Below, piece after piece: positions 1 to 6,739 of a stretch of 11,473 nt of DNA; within the stretch, counting starts at the first letter, position 1, and each line of letters begins with the position of its first letter. Under the pieces are notes generated by a model that worked only from the letters and a program-made list of their open reading frames with translations, had not been told where the DNA came from and searched no databases. This stretch comes from Propionibacterium sp. (GTDB lineage Bacteria > Actinomycetota > Actinomycetes > Propionibacteriales > Propionibacteriaceae). The stretch is from contig JAAYAO010000278.1 of assembly GCA_012719335.1 (NCBI GenBank), forward strand, positions 1-11,473, given 5' to 3'. Made by a program: the position numbers and the translations under genes.

Positions 1-760
1 AGCCGTCCGGGGCCATGGCGAACAGTCCTCGGACGGCGTGGAAGGTGTCGTCCCGGAATGCGCTGGTCGAGATGGCCTGCACCAGGTTGCCTCCGAACAC
101 CCCCACCTGATCCGGGCGGGACATGAGTCGGGTGTACGGGCCGACCTCCCGGGGGAAGTCGTCGAACTCGACCTCGGCCCAGGTGTTGGTCGCGATGTCC
201 AGGACGGCCGGTGGGGCCCAGACATGCGTGGCGCTGACCCGCCAGTCGTCCGACGGGTCGAGGCAGTCGCCGAGGGCCTCGTACGCCGGGTTCGAGCTGC
301 CGTTCAGGTCGAAGCCCAGCGCGAAGGGGGCATAACAGTCGGTGGTGAAGGCATCCCCCTCCCGTTGCTCGTAGCCGGTGACCAGAAACAGCGGGGCACC
401 GTCGACCGGGGTCACCAGGGCCTGCACCTCCTGGGCGTTCTCGGGAATCTCGAACTCGCGGGCCGCGCCGGTGGAGAAGTCGACGAAGTGCCCGGTCTCG
501 GGCCACCGCGGATCGTCGAAGCCGATGCCGACGGTGCCGGCGGCGGCGATCACGTTGGGTACCTGCCAGCAGTCACCTTCGGTGTCGAAAGGCGGTACCA
601 GGTGCTCGCGATCGACGTCCGGACAGGCCTCGGCCGGCGGCGTGGCCTCCGATTCGGGGTCATCGGAGCCGTTCTGCGGGGTCAGGGGGGACGAACCACC
701 GCAGGCACTCAACGCCATCACTGCCACGGATACTGCCGCGACGTACAACCTGCTCCGCAC
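1..760 (-). CDS. Secreted lipoprotein, propeller-like repeats (3' end cut by window edge)
   Basis: The gene is open from a GTG at 760 to the window edge (253 codons seen, no stop), so the C-terminal part is missing. The start is supported by GGAG at 771-768, 7 nt upstream. The N-terminus has a short basic start, a hydrophobic stretch and a lipobox LSAC with Cys20, so it is probably exported and lipid-anchored. The mature part resembles the neighbouring lipoprotein at 1075-2343: both carry PFDTEGDC, a VTGYE..R.GDAF stretch, FALGFDL and VFGGNLV. Blade-like segments of the form D-x-x-(T/N)-G or N-T-W (about residues 91-107, 147-160 and 187-200) suggest a beta-propeller. It has four Cys after the lipobox (46, 64, 142, 166), which could form two disulfides; the paralogue keeps only the first two. 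I do not recognise a named family, and the ligand is unknown. Lipoprotein identity is fairly secure, the fold is a guess. Confidence 0.8.
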   Translation of the reverse strand, partial: MRSRLYVAAVSVAVMALSACGGSSPLTPQNGSDDPESEATPPAEACPDVDREHLVPPFDTEGDCWQVPNVIAAAGTVGIGFDDPRWPETGHFVDFSTGAAREFEIPENAQEVQALVTPVDGAPLFLVTGYEQREGDAFTTDCYAPFALGFDLNGSSNPAYEALGDCLDPSDDWRVSATHVWAPPAVLDIATNTWAEVEFDDFPREVGPYTRLMSRPDQVGVFGGNLVQAISTSAFRDDTFHAVRGLFAMAPDG

Positions 761-843
761 GATGCCACTCCGATCACGCTGTCGTGAGCAGGCTATCCGT
801 ACCGGGGACCGTCACCGAGCCCGTGGAGGCGAAATATGCCGCT

Positions 844-917
844 GGTTTCGACACGGACGCTTCGCGTCCTGCTCAACCGGCGTGGTGAGGCTGTGCTGCC
901 GACGTCGGTTGAGCAGG
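844..917. repeat. REP unit with 6-bp hairpin plus inverted right-arm copy
   Basis: The unit starts with GGTTTCGAC (844-852). It contains a hairpin GGACGC (855-860), loop TTC, GCGTCC (864-869), and ends with GCTCAACCGGCGT (871-883). A second copy of the right arm follows in inverted orientation at 902-917. CCTGCTCAACCGGCGT (868-883) pairs with 902-917 with one mismatch in 16, which gives a larger potential stem with an 18-nt loop. Confidence 0.8.
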
Positions 918-964
918 CCGCGTCAGCGGTACCCCTGCTGCACGGGTGGGGCTGTATGGGCACC

Positions 965-1045
965 GGGTTTCGACGCGGGCCCGCTGTCGCGGGCCCGGCT
1001 CAACCAGCGTGTGGGCGGGGTTGCGGGCCCGGCTCAACCAGCGTG
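965..1045. repeat. Two direct REP units, one with a 9-bp hairpin
   Basis: Unit one (965-1010) has GGGTTTCGAC, then a perfect 9-bp stem 976-984/989-997 with the 4-nt loop TGTC, then GCTCAACCAGCGT. Unit two (1018-1045) keeps GGGTT and the second half-stem plus the right arm. A 23-bp segment is identical at 989-1011 and 1023-1045, 34 bp apart, so the second unit looks like a recent partial duplication that lost the left half of the palindrome. Confidence 0.8.
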
Positions 1046-1074
1046 GGGGCACCGGGTTCGACCGGGGTTGTGGG

Positions 1075-2343
1075 TCAGCGGGTGACCAGGAAGTCGAGTT
1101 CCTCGTCCAACACGTTCTCGAACACGACGGCCCGGTCGGTGGTCAGGTGCGGGATCTTGGTGCTCTCCGGGAGGGGGACGGCTTCACCGGTGGTCAGATC
1201 GTAGGTCGCGGTGTGCCGATGGGAACTGCGCAGGTAGACGGTGGTGCCGTCGACCGCGGTGAACTCGAGGTCGTTCTCCGAGGGCAGCGTGGTGGCGGTG
1301 CCGGCCTCGACGTCGATCCCGATCACGAGATCGCGGTAACGGGGCCTCGCGTTCAGCACCACGAAGGCGCCGTCGTCGGTGACGACCAGGGGAAGATGCT
1401 CGGTGTCGCGGGGCACCAGGCCGGTGTGGCCGACCAGATCCGCGGCCTCGGGTACGGCCTTCTCACCGGTCACCCCGTCGTACCACGCCACCTGCCAGGC
1501 CCCGTCCTCGGTGGCGGTGAGGATCAGAACGTAACGCCCGAGATATCCGACAACCACGTCCCGCTCGTCGAACCCCTCGGTTGATTCGGTCAGGTTCGTC
1601 CAGGCGATCGACCCGTCCGGGGCGACCGCGTACAGGCCGGACACCCAGATCTGCTCGCTGTCCTTGCGGGCCCTGCTGACCATCGAATGCACCAGGTTGC
1701 CACCGAAGACCGCGATGGGGTCACCCGAATCCAGCTGGGTGTACGGCTCGATCTCGCTGACGTAGCCGTCGAATCTCACCTCGGTCCAGGTCTCGGACTC
1801 GAGGTCCAACGCCCCGGACCAGATCCACACGTCGGTCTCGGTCACCAATCGCTCCGTGACAGCGTGGCCGATCCACTCCGCGGTGGCCCGGTAGATCGGG
1901 CTCGGGTCGCCCTGCAGATCGAACCCGAGTGCGAACGGCGCCGCGCCGGAGGCATTGAACGCATCGCCGTCGCGATATTCGTAACCGGTGACCAGGAACA
2001 TCGGTTCGCCGTTGACCGGGGCCACCACCGCCTGTGGTTCCCGGGTCTCCTCGGGCAGTTCGAGCTCGGTGGTCGCACCGGTGGTCAGGTCGACGAAATA
2101 ACTGCCCAAGGGGTACTCGGTGAACCCGACCCCGACATTGCCGTGGGCAACGGTCATCTTCGGCACCAGCAGGCAGTCACCCTCGGTATCGAACGGTGCC
2201 ACCAGATCGCGGCGCTGGAACTCGCTGCAGGCCTCGGCCACCGGCTCGGGGGATTCGTCCTCACCCGGGGAGGTCACCCCGCCGCTGCAGGCGGTCATGA
2301 CCGCCACCGACCCGGCTGCCACCGCGACCCACGGTTTCTTCAT
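1075..2343 (-). CDS. Secreted lipoprotein, probable seven-blade beta-propeller
   Basis: Complete gene of 422 codons with ATG at 2343. The N-terminus MKKPWVAVAAGSVAVMTAC is a lipoprotein signal with the predicted lipid-modified Cys19. An acidic, Pro/Glu-rich spacer (about 22-37) follows, as is usual for tethered lipoproteins. The mature part shows about seven segments that look like propeller blades, for example FVDLTTGATTELELP (83-97), DLESETWTEVRF (180-191), LYAVAPDGSIAW (237-248), WYDGVTGEK, IDVEAGTATTLP and YDLTTGEAVPLP. It is a paralogue of the truncated gene at 1-760 on the same strand, but lacks that protein's third and fourth Cys. It lies 67 bp downstream of ltp3 on the same strand, so it may be read from the sterol operon or from its own promoter. 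No catalytic motif is visible. A sterol or lipid-binding role is possible from context only. Confidence 0.85.
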   Translation of the reverse strand: MKKPWVAVAAGSVAVMTACSGGVTSPGEDESPEPVAEACSEFQRRDLVAPFDTEGDCLLVPKMTVAHGNVGVGFTEYPLGSYFVDLTTGATTELELPEETREPQAVVAPVNGEPMFLVTGYEYRDGDAFNASGAAPFALGFDLQGDPSPIYRATAEWIGHAVTERLVTETDVWIWSGALDLESETWTEVRFDGYVSEIEPYTQLDSGDPIAVFGGNLVHSMVSRARKDSEQIWVSGLYAVAPDGSIAWTNLTESTEGFDERDVVVGYLGRYVLILTATEDGAWQVAWYDGVTGEKAVPEAADLVGHTGLVPRDTEHLPLVVTDDGAFVVLNARPRYRDLVIGIDVEAGTATTLPSENDLEFTAVDGTTVYLRSSHRHTATYDLTTGEAVPLPESTKIPHLTTDRAVVFENVLDEELDFLVTR

Positions 2344-2410
2344 GCCCGAACACCCCGCTACCTCGTCGACAATGGGTCAGATTACCGGGTGGGTGGGCCG
2401 CCGTGCCGTG
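2344..2410 (-). promoter_or_regulatory. Short gap between ltp3 and the lipoprotein gene
   Basis: These 67 bp separate the ltp3 stop from the lipoprotein ATG, both on the minus strand. A GGGG run 9 nt before the ATG may serve as the ribosome binding site. I see no strong hairpin with a T-run, so no terminator is evident, and no convincing promoter. Read-through from the sterol operon remains possible. Confidence 0.3.
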
Positions 2411-3580
2411 TCAGGACGGCCGATCGGCGCCCACCACCCACATCGAGAAGTACTGGGAGCCACCCCCGTAGGCATGGCCCAGTGCCCGCCGCACCCCGTC
2501 GAGTTGGTGACCCCCGGCCCGTCCCATCACCTGCAGTGCGGCCTCGGCGAACCGGATCATGCCCGAGGCACCGATCGGGTTGGACGACAGCACTCCACCG
2601 GACATGTTCACCGGCAACGCACCGTCGGGGGCGGTCACCCCTTCGGCGACCATCCGCCACCCGGTGAACTCCTCGGCGAAGCCCAGGTTCTCCAACCACA
2701 TCGGCTCGAACCACGAGAACGGCACGTAGATCTCGGCACAGTCGATCTCGGTGAACGGGTCGTCGACCCCGGCCGCACGCCACAGCGCCGCGGCAGCATC
2801 ACGCCCGGCCCGCGGGTTGATGTGGTCGCGGCCGGAGAACGTGGTCGGCTCGGTACGCATCGCGGTCGCCTGGATCCAGGCCACCCGCCGGCCCTCCTCG
2901 ACCCGGTCGGCGGCTTCCTCGTTGCCGATCACCATCGCGCAGGCCCCATCGGAGGACGGGCAGGTCTCGGCGAACCGGATCGGATCCCACAGCATCTGCG
3001 AGGCCTGCACCGATTCCACCGTGATGTCCGGTTGTTTCAGGTGGGCGAGCGGGTTGCGGGCCCCGTTGCGCCGGTCCTTGGCCGCCACGATCGCGCCGAT
3101 GTTTTCGGGGGCACCCGACTTGCGGATGTAGGAGCGCACATGCGGGGCGAAGTAGCCGCCCGCGCCGGCACCCACCGGCATCGAGAACGGCACCGGAATC
3201 GACAAGGCCCACATCGCATTCGACTCGGACTGTTTCTCCCAGGCCACCGCCAACACCCGTGCATGCACCCCGGCCTGCACCAGGGACGCGGCCACGTTCG
3301 CGGTCGATCCGCCCACCGAGCCGGCGGTGTGCACCCGCAGCAGCGGCTTACCGGTGGCGCCGATCGCATCGGCCATCGCCAGTTCGGGCATCATCGCACC
3401 CTCGAACAGGTCGGGGGCCTTGCCGATCACCACCGCGTCGATCTCGTCCCAGCCGACCCGGGCGTCGGCCAGCGCCTTGTCGATCGCTTCACGCACCAAC
3501 CCGGACATCGACACGTCCAGTCGCTTCGAGGTGTAGTGGGTCTGCCCGACCCCCAGCACCGCAGCCGGTTGCTTGCTCAT
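2411..3580 (-). CDS. ltp3: Ltp3-type thiolase-fold lipid-transfer protein (steroid side-chain aldolase subunit)
   Basis: A protein of 389 residues, matching Mycobacterium tuberculosis Ltp3 (Rv3523) in length and in long stretches as I remember them (RVHTAGSVGGST, WEKQSESNAMWALSIPVPF, FSWFEPMWLENLGF, LGHAYGGGSQYFSMWVVG). The fold is the SCP2-thiolase fold, but the thiolase residues are changed. The nucleophilic Cys position is Ser88 in GSVGGST, and the His of the usual GHPxGxxG motif is Asn334 in SSNPIGASG. This fits the Ltp2 family, which cleaves steroid acyl-CoAs by retro-aldol chemistry with a DUF35 partner rather than by thiolysis. In Rhodococcus rhodochrous, ltp3 is needed for C24-branched sterol side chains. 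The ATG overlaps the ltp4 stop as ATGA, with GGGAG at 3591-3587, 6 nt upstream. This indicates translational coupling and probably a fixed subunit ratio with Ltp4. The family call is secure; the exact substrate is inferred. Confidence 0.93.
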   Translation of the reverse strand: MSKQPAAVLGVGQTHYTSKRLDVSMSGLVREAIDKALADARVGWDEIDAVVIGKAPDLFEGAMMPELAMADAIGATGKPLLRVHTAGSVGGSTANVAASLVQAGVHARVLAVAWEKQSESNAMWALSIPVPFSMPVGAGAGGYFAPHVRSYIRKSGAPENIGAIVAAKDRRNGARNPLAHLKQPDITVESVQASQMLWDPIRFAETCPSSDGACAMVIGNEEAADRVEEGRRVAWIQATAMRTEPTTFSGRDHINPRAGRDAAAALWRAAGVDDPFTEIDCAEIYVPFSWFEPMWLENLGFAEEFTGWRMVAEGVTAPDGALPVNMSGGVLSSNPIGASGMIRFAEAALQVMGRAGGHQLDGVRRALGHAYGGGSQYFSMWVVGADRPS

Positions 3581-4638
3581 CGCGGACTCCCTTCCAACAC
3601 GGCGACCAGGTTCTGTTGCAGCAGCGGCCCCTGCCCGGCATGGGCCAGGACCCGTTCGGCGCCGTCGAACACCCGGCGGGCGGCCCGGCCGATCCGTTCC
3701 AGCCCGCCGCTGAACATCGGGTTACCGGTCAACGGGCCACCATCGGGGTTCACCGGGACGTCCTCGGCCAACCCGATCGCGGCCCGGGCCAGCAACTCCT
3801 GATGGCTGTACGGGGTGTGCAGGTAGGCCGCGTCCAGGGTCGGGTCACCGCCCAGCGCCCGTTCGGCGGCCGTGGTCAGCGACGGCATCGCCAGCCAGTC
3901 CCGTCCGGTCAGGTGCGCCGAATCGATTCGGTGCTCGATGCCGGTGATCCAGGCCGGTCGGTCGCACAGTTCGCGGGCCCGGTCACCGGCGGCCAGCACG
4001 ATCGCCGCGGCCCCGTCGGTGATCGGTGGGCAGTCGTGCTCCCGCAACGGGTCGGCCACCACCGGCCGGGTCAGCAACTCCTCGGCGTCGACATCCTCGG
4101 CGATCTGGGCGTCGGGGGTGGCCAGGGCCGCGCGGCGGGCGCGGGCGGCCACCTCGGCCAGATCCCGTTCGGTCCACCGGCCCGCGGCGAGCCCGAGCCG
4201 GGCCTGCAGGGCGGCCAGATTCGAGTCGGCCACCCCCAACGGCGCCACCAGGTAGGGGTCGGTTTGCAGGCCCAACGTCCGGTCGAGCCGGCCGGCCGAG
4301 GCCTTGCCGAAGCCGTACACCAGGGCGGTGTCCACCTCGCCGGTGACCAGCTTCACCCAGGCCTCGTACAGCGCCCAGGCCGCGTCCATCTCGACGTGGG
4401 ATTCGTTGATCGGGGGCACCGCCCCGATCGCGTCGATCGCGGCGATGAACGAGAAGGCCCGGCCGGCCAGGTAGTCGGACGACCCGGAGCACCAGAAGCC
4501 GATGTCGGATTTGGTGATGCCCAGGCCGGCGTACAAGTCCTGGAAGCAGGGCACCAGCATTTCGACCCCGTTCGTGGTGCCGTCGGTGGCCGGGGTGTGC
4601 GGGGCGTGGGCGAAACCCACCACAGCAATGTCGGTCAT
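3577..4638 (-). CDS. ltp4: Ltp4-type thiolase-fold protein (steroid side-chain aldolase subunit)
   Basis: I place the start at ATG 4638 (MTDIAVVGFAHAP), giving 353 residues, close to M. tuberculosis Ltp4 (Rv3522). A strong GGAGG at 4649-4645 lies 6 nt upstream. A GTG at 4653 in the same frame would add five residues but would bury this ribosome binding site inside the gene. Recognisable blocks are TDGTTNGVEML, WCSGSSDYLAGRAFSFIAAI, GAVPPINESHVEMDAAWALY, ITDGAAAIVLAAGDRAREL, WITGIEHRID and QQNLVAVLE. No thiolase Cys/His/Cys set is evident, as in the aldolase-type members of the superfamily. The gene follows the DUF35 stop by 11 bp and overlaps ltp3 by 4 bp, so the three products probably form one complex. 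Rhodococcus ltp4 is needed for C24-branched sterol side-chain degradation, which supports a phytosterol role here. Confidence 0.92.
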   Translation of the reverse strand: MTDIAVVGFAHAPHTPATDGTTNGVEMLVPCFQDLYAGLGITKSDIGFWCSGSSDYLAGRAFSFIAAIDAIGAVPPINESHVEMDAAWALYEAWVKLVTGEVDTALVYGFGKASAGRLDRTLGLQTDPYLVAPLGVADSNLAALQARLGLAAGRWTERDLAEVAARARRAALATPDAQIAEDVDAEELLTRPVVADPLREHDCPPITDGAAAIVLAAGDRARELCDRPAWITGIEHRIDSAHLTGRDWLAMPSLTTAAERALGGDPTLDAAYLHTPYSHQELLARAAIGLAEDVPVNPDGGPLTGNPMFSGGLERIGRAARRVFDGAERVLAHAGQGPLLQQNLVAVLEGSPR

Positions 4639-4644
4639 GGTCGT

Positions 4645-4649
4645 CCTCC
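4645..4649 (-). promoter_or_regulatory. Ribosome binding site that decides the ltp4 start
   Basis: GGAGG on the minus strand lies 6 nt before ATG 4638. It sits in the 11-bp gap after the DUF35 stop at 4650, which favours the ATG over the GTG that overlaps that stop. Confidence 0.75.
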
Positions 4650-5675
4650 TCACAGGTGATGCCGGTAGGTCTCGTAGTCGGCGTCGGGTTCACCGGTGGG
4701 CCGGAAGTACTCGATGTTGCGCAGGGTGTGCCCCCATTCGGATTCGGGCCGCCATTTCGCCTGCACCCGCATTCCCATCCGCACTTCGTCGGCCGGACAC
4801 TCCAGGATCAGGTGCTGGATCGCGATGTCGGCGCCGTCGAGCAACACGTAGGCGCTCACGTACGGCGGGGTGATCTGCTGGCCCAGGAAGGGCACGTTCA
4901 CGATGCAGAAGGTGGTGACCGTGCCGGTGTCGGCCACCTGCACGAACTCCTCGGTCGGCACCCCGTCGGTGGGGGAGGCTCCCCGCGGTGGGATGTACAC
5001 CGGGCTGCCCGGCCCCACCCGGGCGCCGATCAGTTCGCCCCGGGCCAGCCCGCGCAGGTATTCCGACTCCTGCGCCGAGGCGCTGTGCTCGATCGACAGG
5101 GCGATCGGGGTGTTGATCAGTGAGACGGGTTCGGCCTCGGCGGAGCTGGGTGTCGACGGGCTCAACGGGCGCTCCGGGTCGGAGCCGGGTTGCGACGTGC
5201 TCGACGGATGCTCGGGGTCGGAACTGGGTTTCGACGAGCTCAACCGGCGTTCCGGGACGAACACCAGGTCGGTGATCCGCCCGGCCCGCTCGTCGGCCCA
5301 CCGGGGCACCACCCGCAACCCGACCTCGAGCTCGTCACGGTCGCCCTGCAGTACGTGCAGCAGGGGAGTGTCCGCCCCGTCCAGCTGCACCAGTGCCCAG
5401 GCGAAGGGGGTATCCAGCGGATGCTCGGGCTGGGGCTCGTCCTGCCAGGAGTACGACAGCACCGTGCCGGCCGGGCCGACCTCGACGAAGTCGTCGATCG
5501 GGACGCCGGTGGCCGGGTCGTACTCCGGTGGCGGTACCAGCACCCGGCCGTCCCCGATCCGGGCGCCGAGCAGTCGGCCGTCGCGCAGCCCGGTGACGAA
5601 GGCCCCGATGGTCGGGCCGGTGGAGCGCTGGTAGTCGAAGAACAGGTCCAGCGGTGCGGTCAGTGGTTGGTTCAT
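4650..5675 (-). CDS. Tandem DUF35/OB-fold acyl-CoA-associated protein (Rv3521-like), with repeat-derived linker
   Basis: The start is ATG 5675, supported by GGAGG at 5685-5681 (5 nt spacing) and by a 1-bp TGATG overlap with the racemase gene; the product has 341 residues. An open frame continues upstream but is the shadow of the racemase. Two DUF35-like units are visible. The first spans about residues 8-140 (RDGRLLGARIGDG, VPPPEYDP, FVEVGPAGTVLSYSW, FAWALVQLDGADTPLLH, GLRVVPRW). The second spans about 195-328 (ARGELIGARVGPGSP, VYIPPRG, EEFVQVADTGTVTTF, AYVLLDGADIAIQHL, GMRVQAKW). Both lack the zinc-ribbon Cys pairs found in many DUF35 proteins. DUF35 proteins partner Ltp2-type aldolases and acyl-CoA hydratases, so this is probably the accessory subunit for Ltp3/Ltp4. 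Residues 138-183, between the domains, are a low-complexity Ser/Pro/Glu linker with a 13-residue period, described in a separate entry. Family call secure, partner inferred from order. Confidence 0.88.
   Translation of the reverse strand: MNQPLTAPLDLFFDYQRSTGPTIGAFVTGLRDGRLLGARIGDGRVLVPPPEYDPATGVPIDDFVEVGPAGTVLSYSWQDEPQPEHPLDTPFAWALVQLDGADTPLLHVLQGDRDELEVGLRVVPRWADERAGRITDLVFVPERRLSSSKPSSDPEHPSSTSQPGSDPERPLSPSTPSSAEAEPVSLINTPIALSIEHSASAQESEYLRGLARGELIGARVGPGSPVYIPPRGASPTDGVPTEEFVQVADTGTVTTFCIVNVPFLGQQITPPYVSAYVLLDGADIAIQHLILECPADEVRMGMRVQAKWRPESEWGHTLRNIEYFRPTGEPDADYETYRHHL
5148..5264 (-). repeat. 39-bp tandem repeat (3 copies) inside the DUF35 gene, REP-derived
   Basis: Three copies start at 5148, 5187 and 5226, exactly 39 bp apart. 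On the plus strand each begins GGGTNNCGAC, then G-N-GCTC(A/G)AC, then a GG.(T/G)CGGA-type end. The third copy reads GGGTTTCGAC at 5226-5235 followed by GCTCAACCGGCGT at 5238-5250, the same two arms as the intergenic unit at 844-883 without its hairpin. Read in frame on the minus strand, the copies encode VFVPERRLSSSKP, SSDPEHPSSTSQP and GSDPERPLSPSTP, and a fourth degenerate segment starts SSAEAEP. Since 39 is a multiple of three, copies can expand or contract without breaking the gene. Confidence 0.88.
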
Positions 5676-6739
5676 CAGGTCCTCCACATCTCGATGAGGT
5701 CGGCGAGGTCGGTGGTGGTGGCGGTGCCGGTGCCGCCCAGGGGCCCGGTGTGCGAGCGGGAGAAGCGCGGCGCACCGGTACGGCGACCGTCGCCGTCGAG
5801 GAGACCGCGGGCCCGCAGATGCGGGTCGTCGGCGGCCTCCGGGGCGCTCAGCACCGGGGTGAGGCAGGCGTCGGTGTCGGCGAATCGGGCCGCCCAGGTG
5901 TCCCGGTCGGCGGTGGCGAAGGCCGCCGCGAAGGCGTCCCGCAGGGCCGGCCAGTTGGCCCGGTCGGCCCGGTCGGGCAGGTCGGTCAGGCCCAGGCCCG
6001 CGACCAGTTGCCGGTAGAAGGGCTCCTCGATCGCTCCGACCGCCACGAACCGTCCGTCGGCACACCGGTAGGTGCGGTAGTAGGGGGCGCCGCCGTCGAT
6101 CACATTGCTGCCCCGTTCGGGCAACCAGCCCCCGGAGCGCAGCCCGCTGTCGAAGGGTGCCAGCATCGCCGCCGTACCGTCCACGATGGCGGCATCGACC
6201 ACCTGCCCGCGGCCGGAACGGCCCCGCTCGTGCAGCGCGGCCAGGATGCCGATCACCACCAGCATCGAACCGCCCCCGTAGTCGCCGACCAAGTTCACCG
6301 GGGGAATCGGCTGCTCGGCGGTGCCGATCAGGTCGAGCGCCCCGGTCAGGCCGATGTAGTTCAGGTCGTGGCCGGCGGTTTCGGCGCGCGGCCCGGTTTG
6401 CCCCCAACCGGTCATCCGGGCGTAGATCAGGGCGGGGTTGCGGGCCAGCACCACATCGGGGCCCAGCCCGCGGCGTTCCAGGACGCCGGGCCGGTAGCCC
6501 TCGATCAGCACATCGCAGTGTTCGACCAGGCCCAGCAGGTCGGCCACCGCGGCCGGGTCGGTCAGGTCGGCGGCGACCAGCCGGCCGGCGAAGGGGCTCG
6601 GATCGCGCGGGGAACCGGTGCGTGGGCGCTGCACCCGCACCACGTCCGCGCCCAGCGAGGTGAGCAGGGCCACCGCGTGCGGTACCGGGCCGATCGCCTC
6701 GAACTCCAGCACGCGCAGCCCGGTGAGGGGGCCGCTCAT
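5675..6739 (-). CDS. Alpha-methylacyl-CoA racemase (CaiB/BaiF class III CoA-transferase family)
   Basis: A protein of 354 residues, close to the 360 of M. tuberculosis MCR. It starts like MCR ([12 protein letters not shown]) and shares [47 protein letters not shown]-type and SDACVTPVL-type blocks. The MCR catalytic set is present: His124 (AGHDLNY), Asp153 (VGDYGGG) and Glu238 (VGAIEEPFY), corresponding to His126, Asp156 and Glu241. The family interconverts 2R and 2S methylacyl-CoAs. In cholesterol breakdown this converts the 25R CoA ester to the 25S form used by the FadE26/FadE27 dehydrogenase. The ATG overlaps the echA19 stop (ATGA, 4 bp) and the gene's own stop overlaps the DUF35 ATG, so it is an integral operon member. 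A CoA-transferase role is less likely, given the racemase residues and the context. Confidence 0.9.
   Translation of the reverse strand: MSGPLTGLRVLEFEAIGPVPHAVALLTSLGADVVRVQRPRTGSPRDPSPFAGRLVAADLTDPAAVADLLGLVEHCDVLIEGYRPGVLERRGLGPDVVLARNPALIYARMTGWGQTGPRAETAGHDLNYIGLTGALDLIGTAEQPIPPVNLVGDYGGGSMLVVIGILAALHERGRSGRGQVVDAAIVDGTAAMLAPFDSGLRSGGWLPERGSNVIDGGAPYYRTYRCADGRFVAVGAIEEPFYRQLVAGLGLTDLPDRADRANWPALRDAFAAAFATADRDTWAARFADTDACLTPVLSAPEAADDPHLRARGLLDGDGRRTGAPRFSRSHTGPLGGTGTATTTDLADLIEMWRT

Larger units (their letters stand above)
761..1074. repeat. Intergenic region filled with actinobacterial palindromic (REP-like) repeats
   Basis: These 314 bp between the two lipoprotein genes hold no gene I can support. 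From about 844 to 1063 they consist of several units with left arm GGTTTCGAC, a variable G+C-rich palindromic middle, and right arm GCTCAACC(A/G)GCGT. Units or parts lie at 844-883, inverted at 902-917, at 965-1010, at 1018-1045 (internally deleted) and a left arm alone at 1054-1063. Reading frames through the tract are repeat translations, not genes. The segment 761-843 holds the ribosome binding site of the upstream-lying lipoprotein and presumably its promoter; I see no clear -35/-10 pair. The hairpins lie just after the stop of the 1075-2343 gene and could end or stabilise its transcript, but no T-run follows. Confidence 0.85.

Noticed and set aside
841..1074. CRISPR array
   Set aside because: Units are inverted and direct, of unequal spacing, and the variable parts are palindromic; this is a REP-type cluster, not repeats with spacers.
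38..1085. Plus-strand frames opposite the first lipoprotein
   Set aside because: They are antisense shadows of a minus-strand gene with signal peptide, lipobox, ribosome binding site and a clear paralogue.
836..1584. Plus-strand open frames of 122 and 212 codons through the repeat region
   Set aside because: They run through palindromic repeats and then antisense to the complete lipoprotein gene; composition is Gly/Arg-rich with no domain and no ribosome binding site.
3259..4659. Long plus-strand frame of 466 codons opposite ltp3 and ltp4
   Set aside because: High-GC antisense frame with Gly/Arg/Gln bias; the minus-strand genes are conserved and have ribosome binding sites.
5676..6407. N-terminal extension of the DUF35 protein to 585 codons
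   Set aside because: The added part is Arg/Pro-rich out-of-frame translation of the racemase; ATG 5675 has a good ribosome binding site and matches the family N-terminus.
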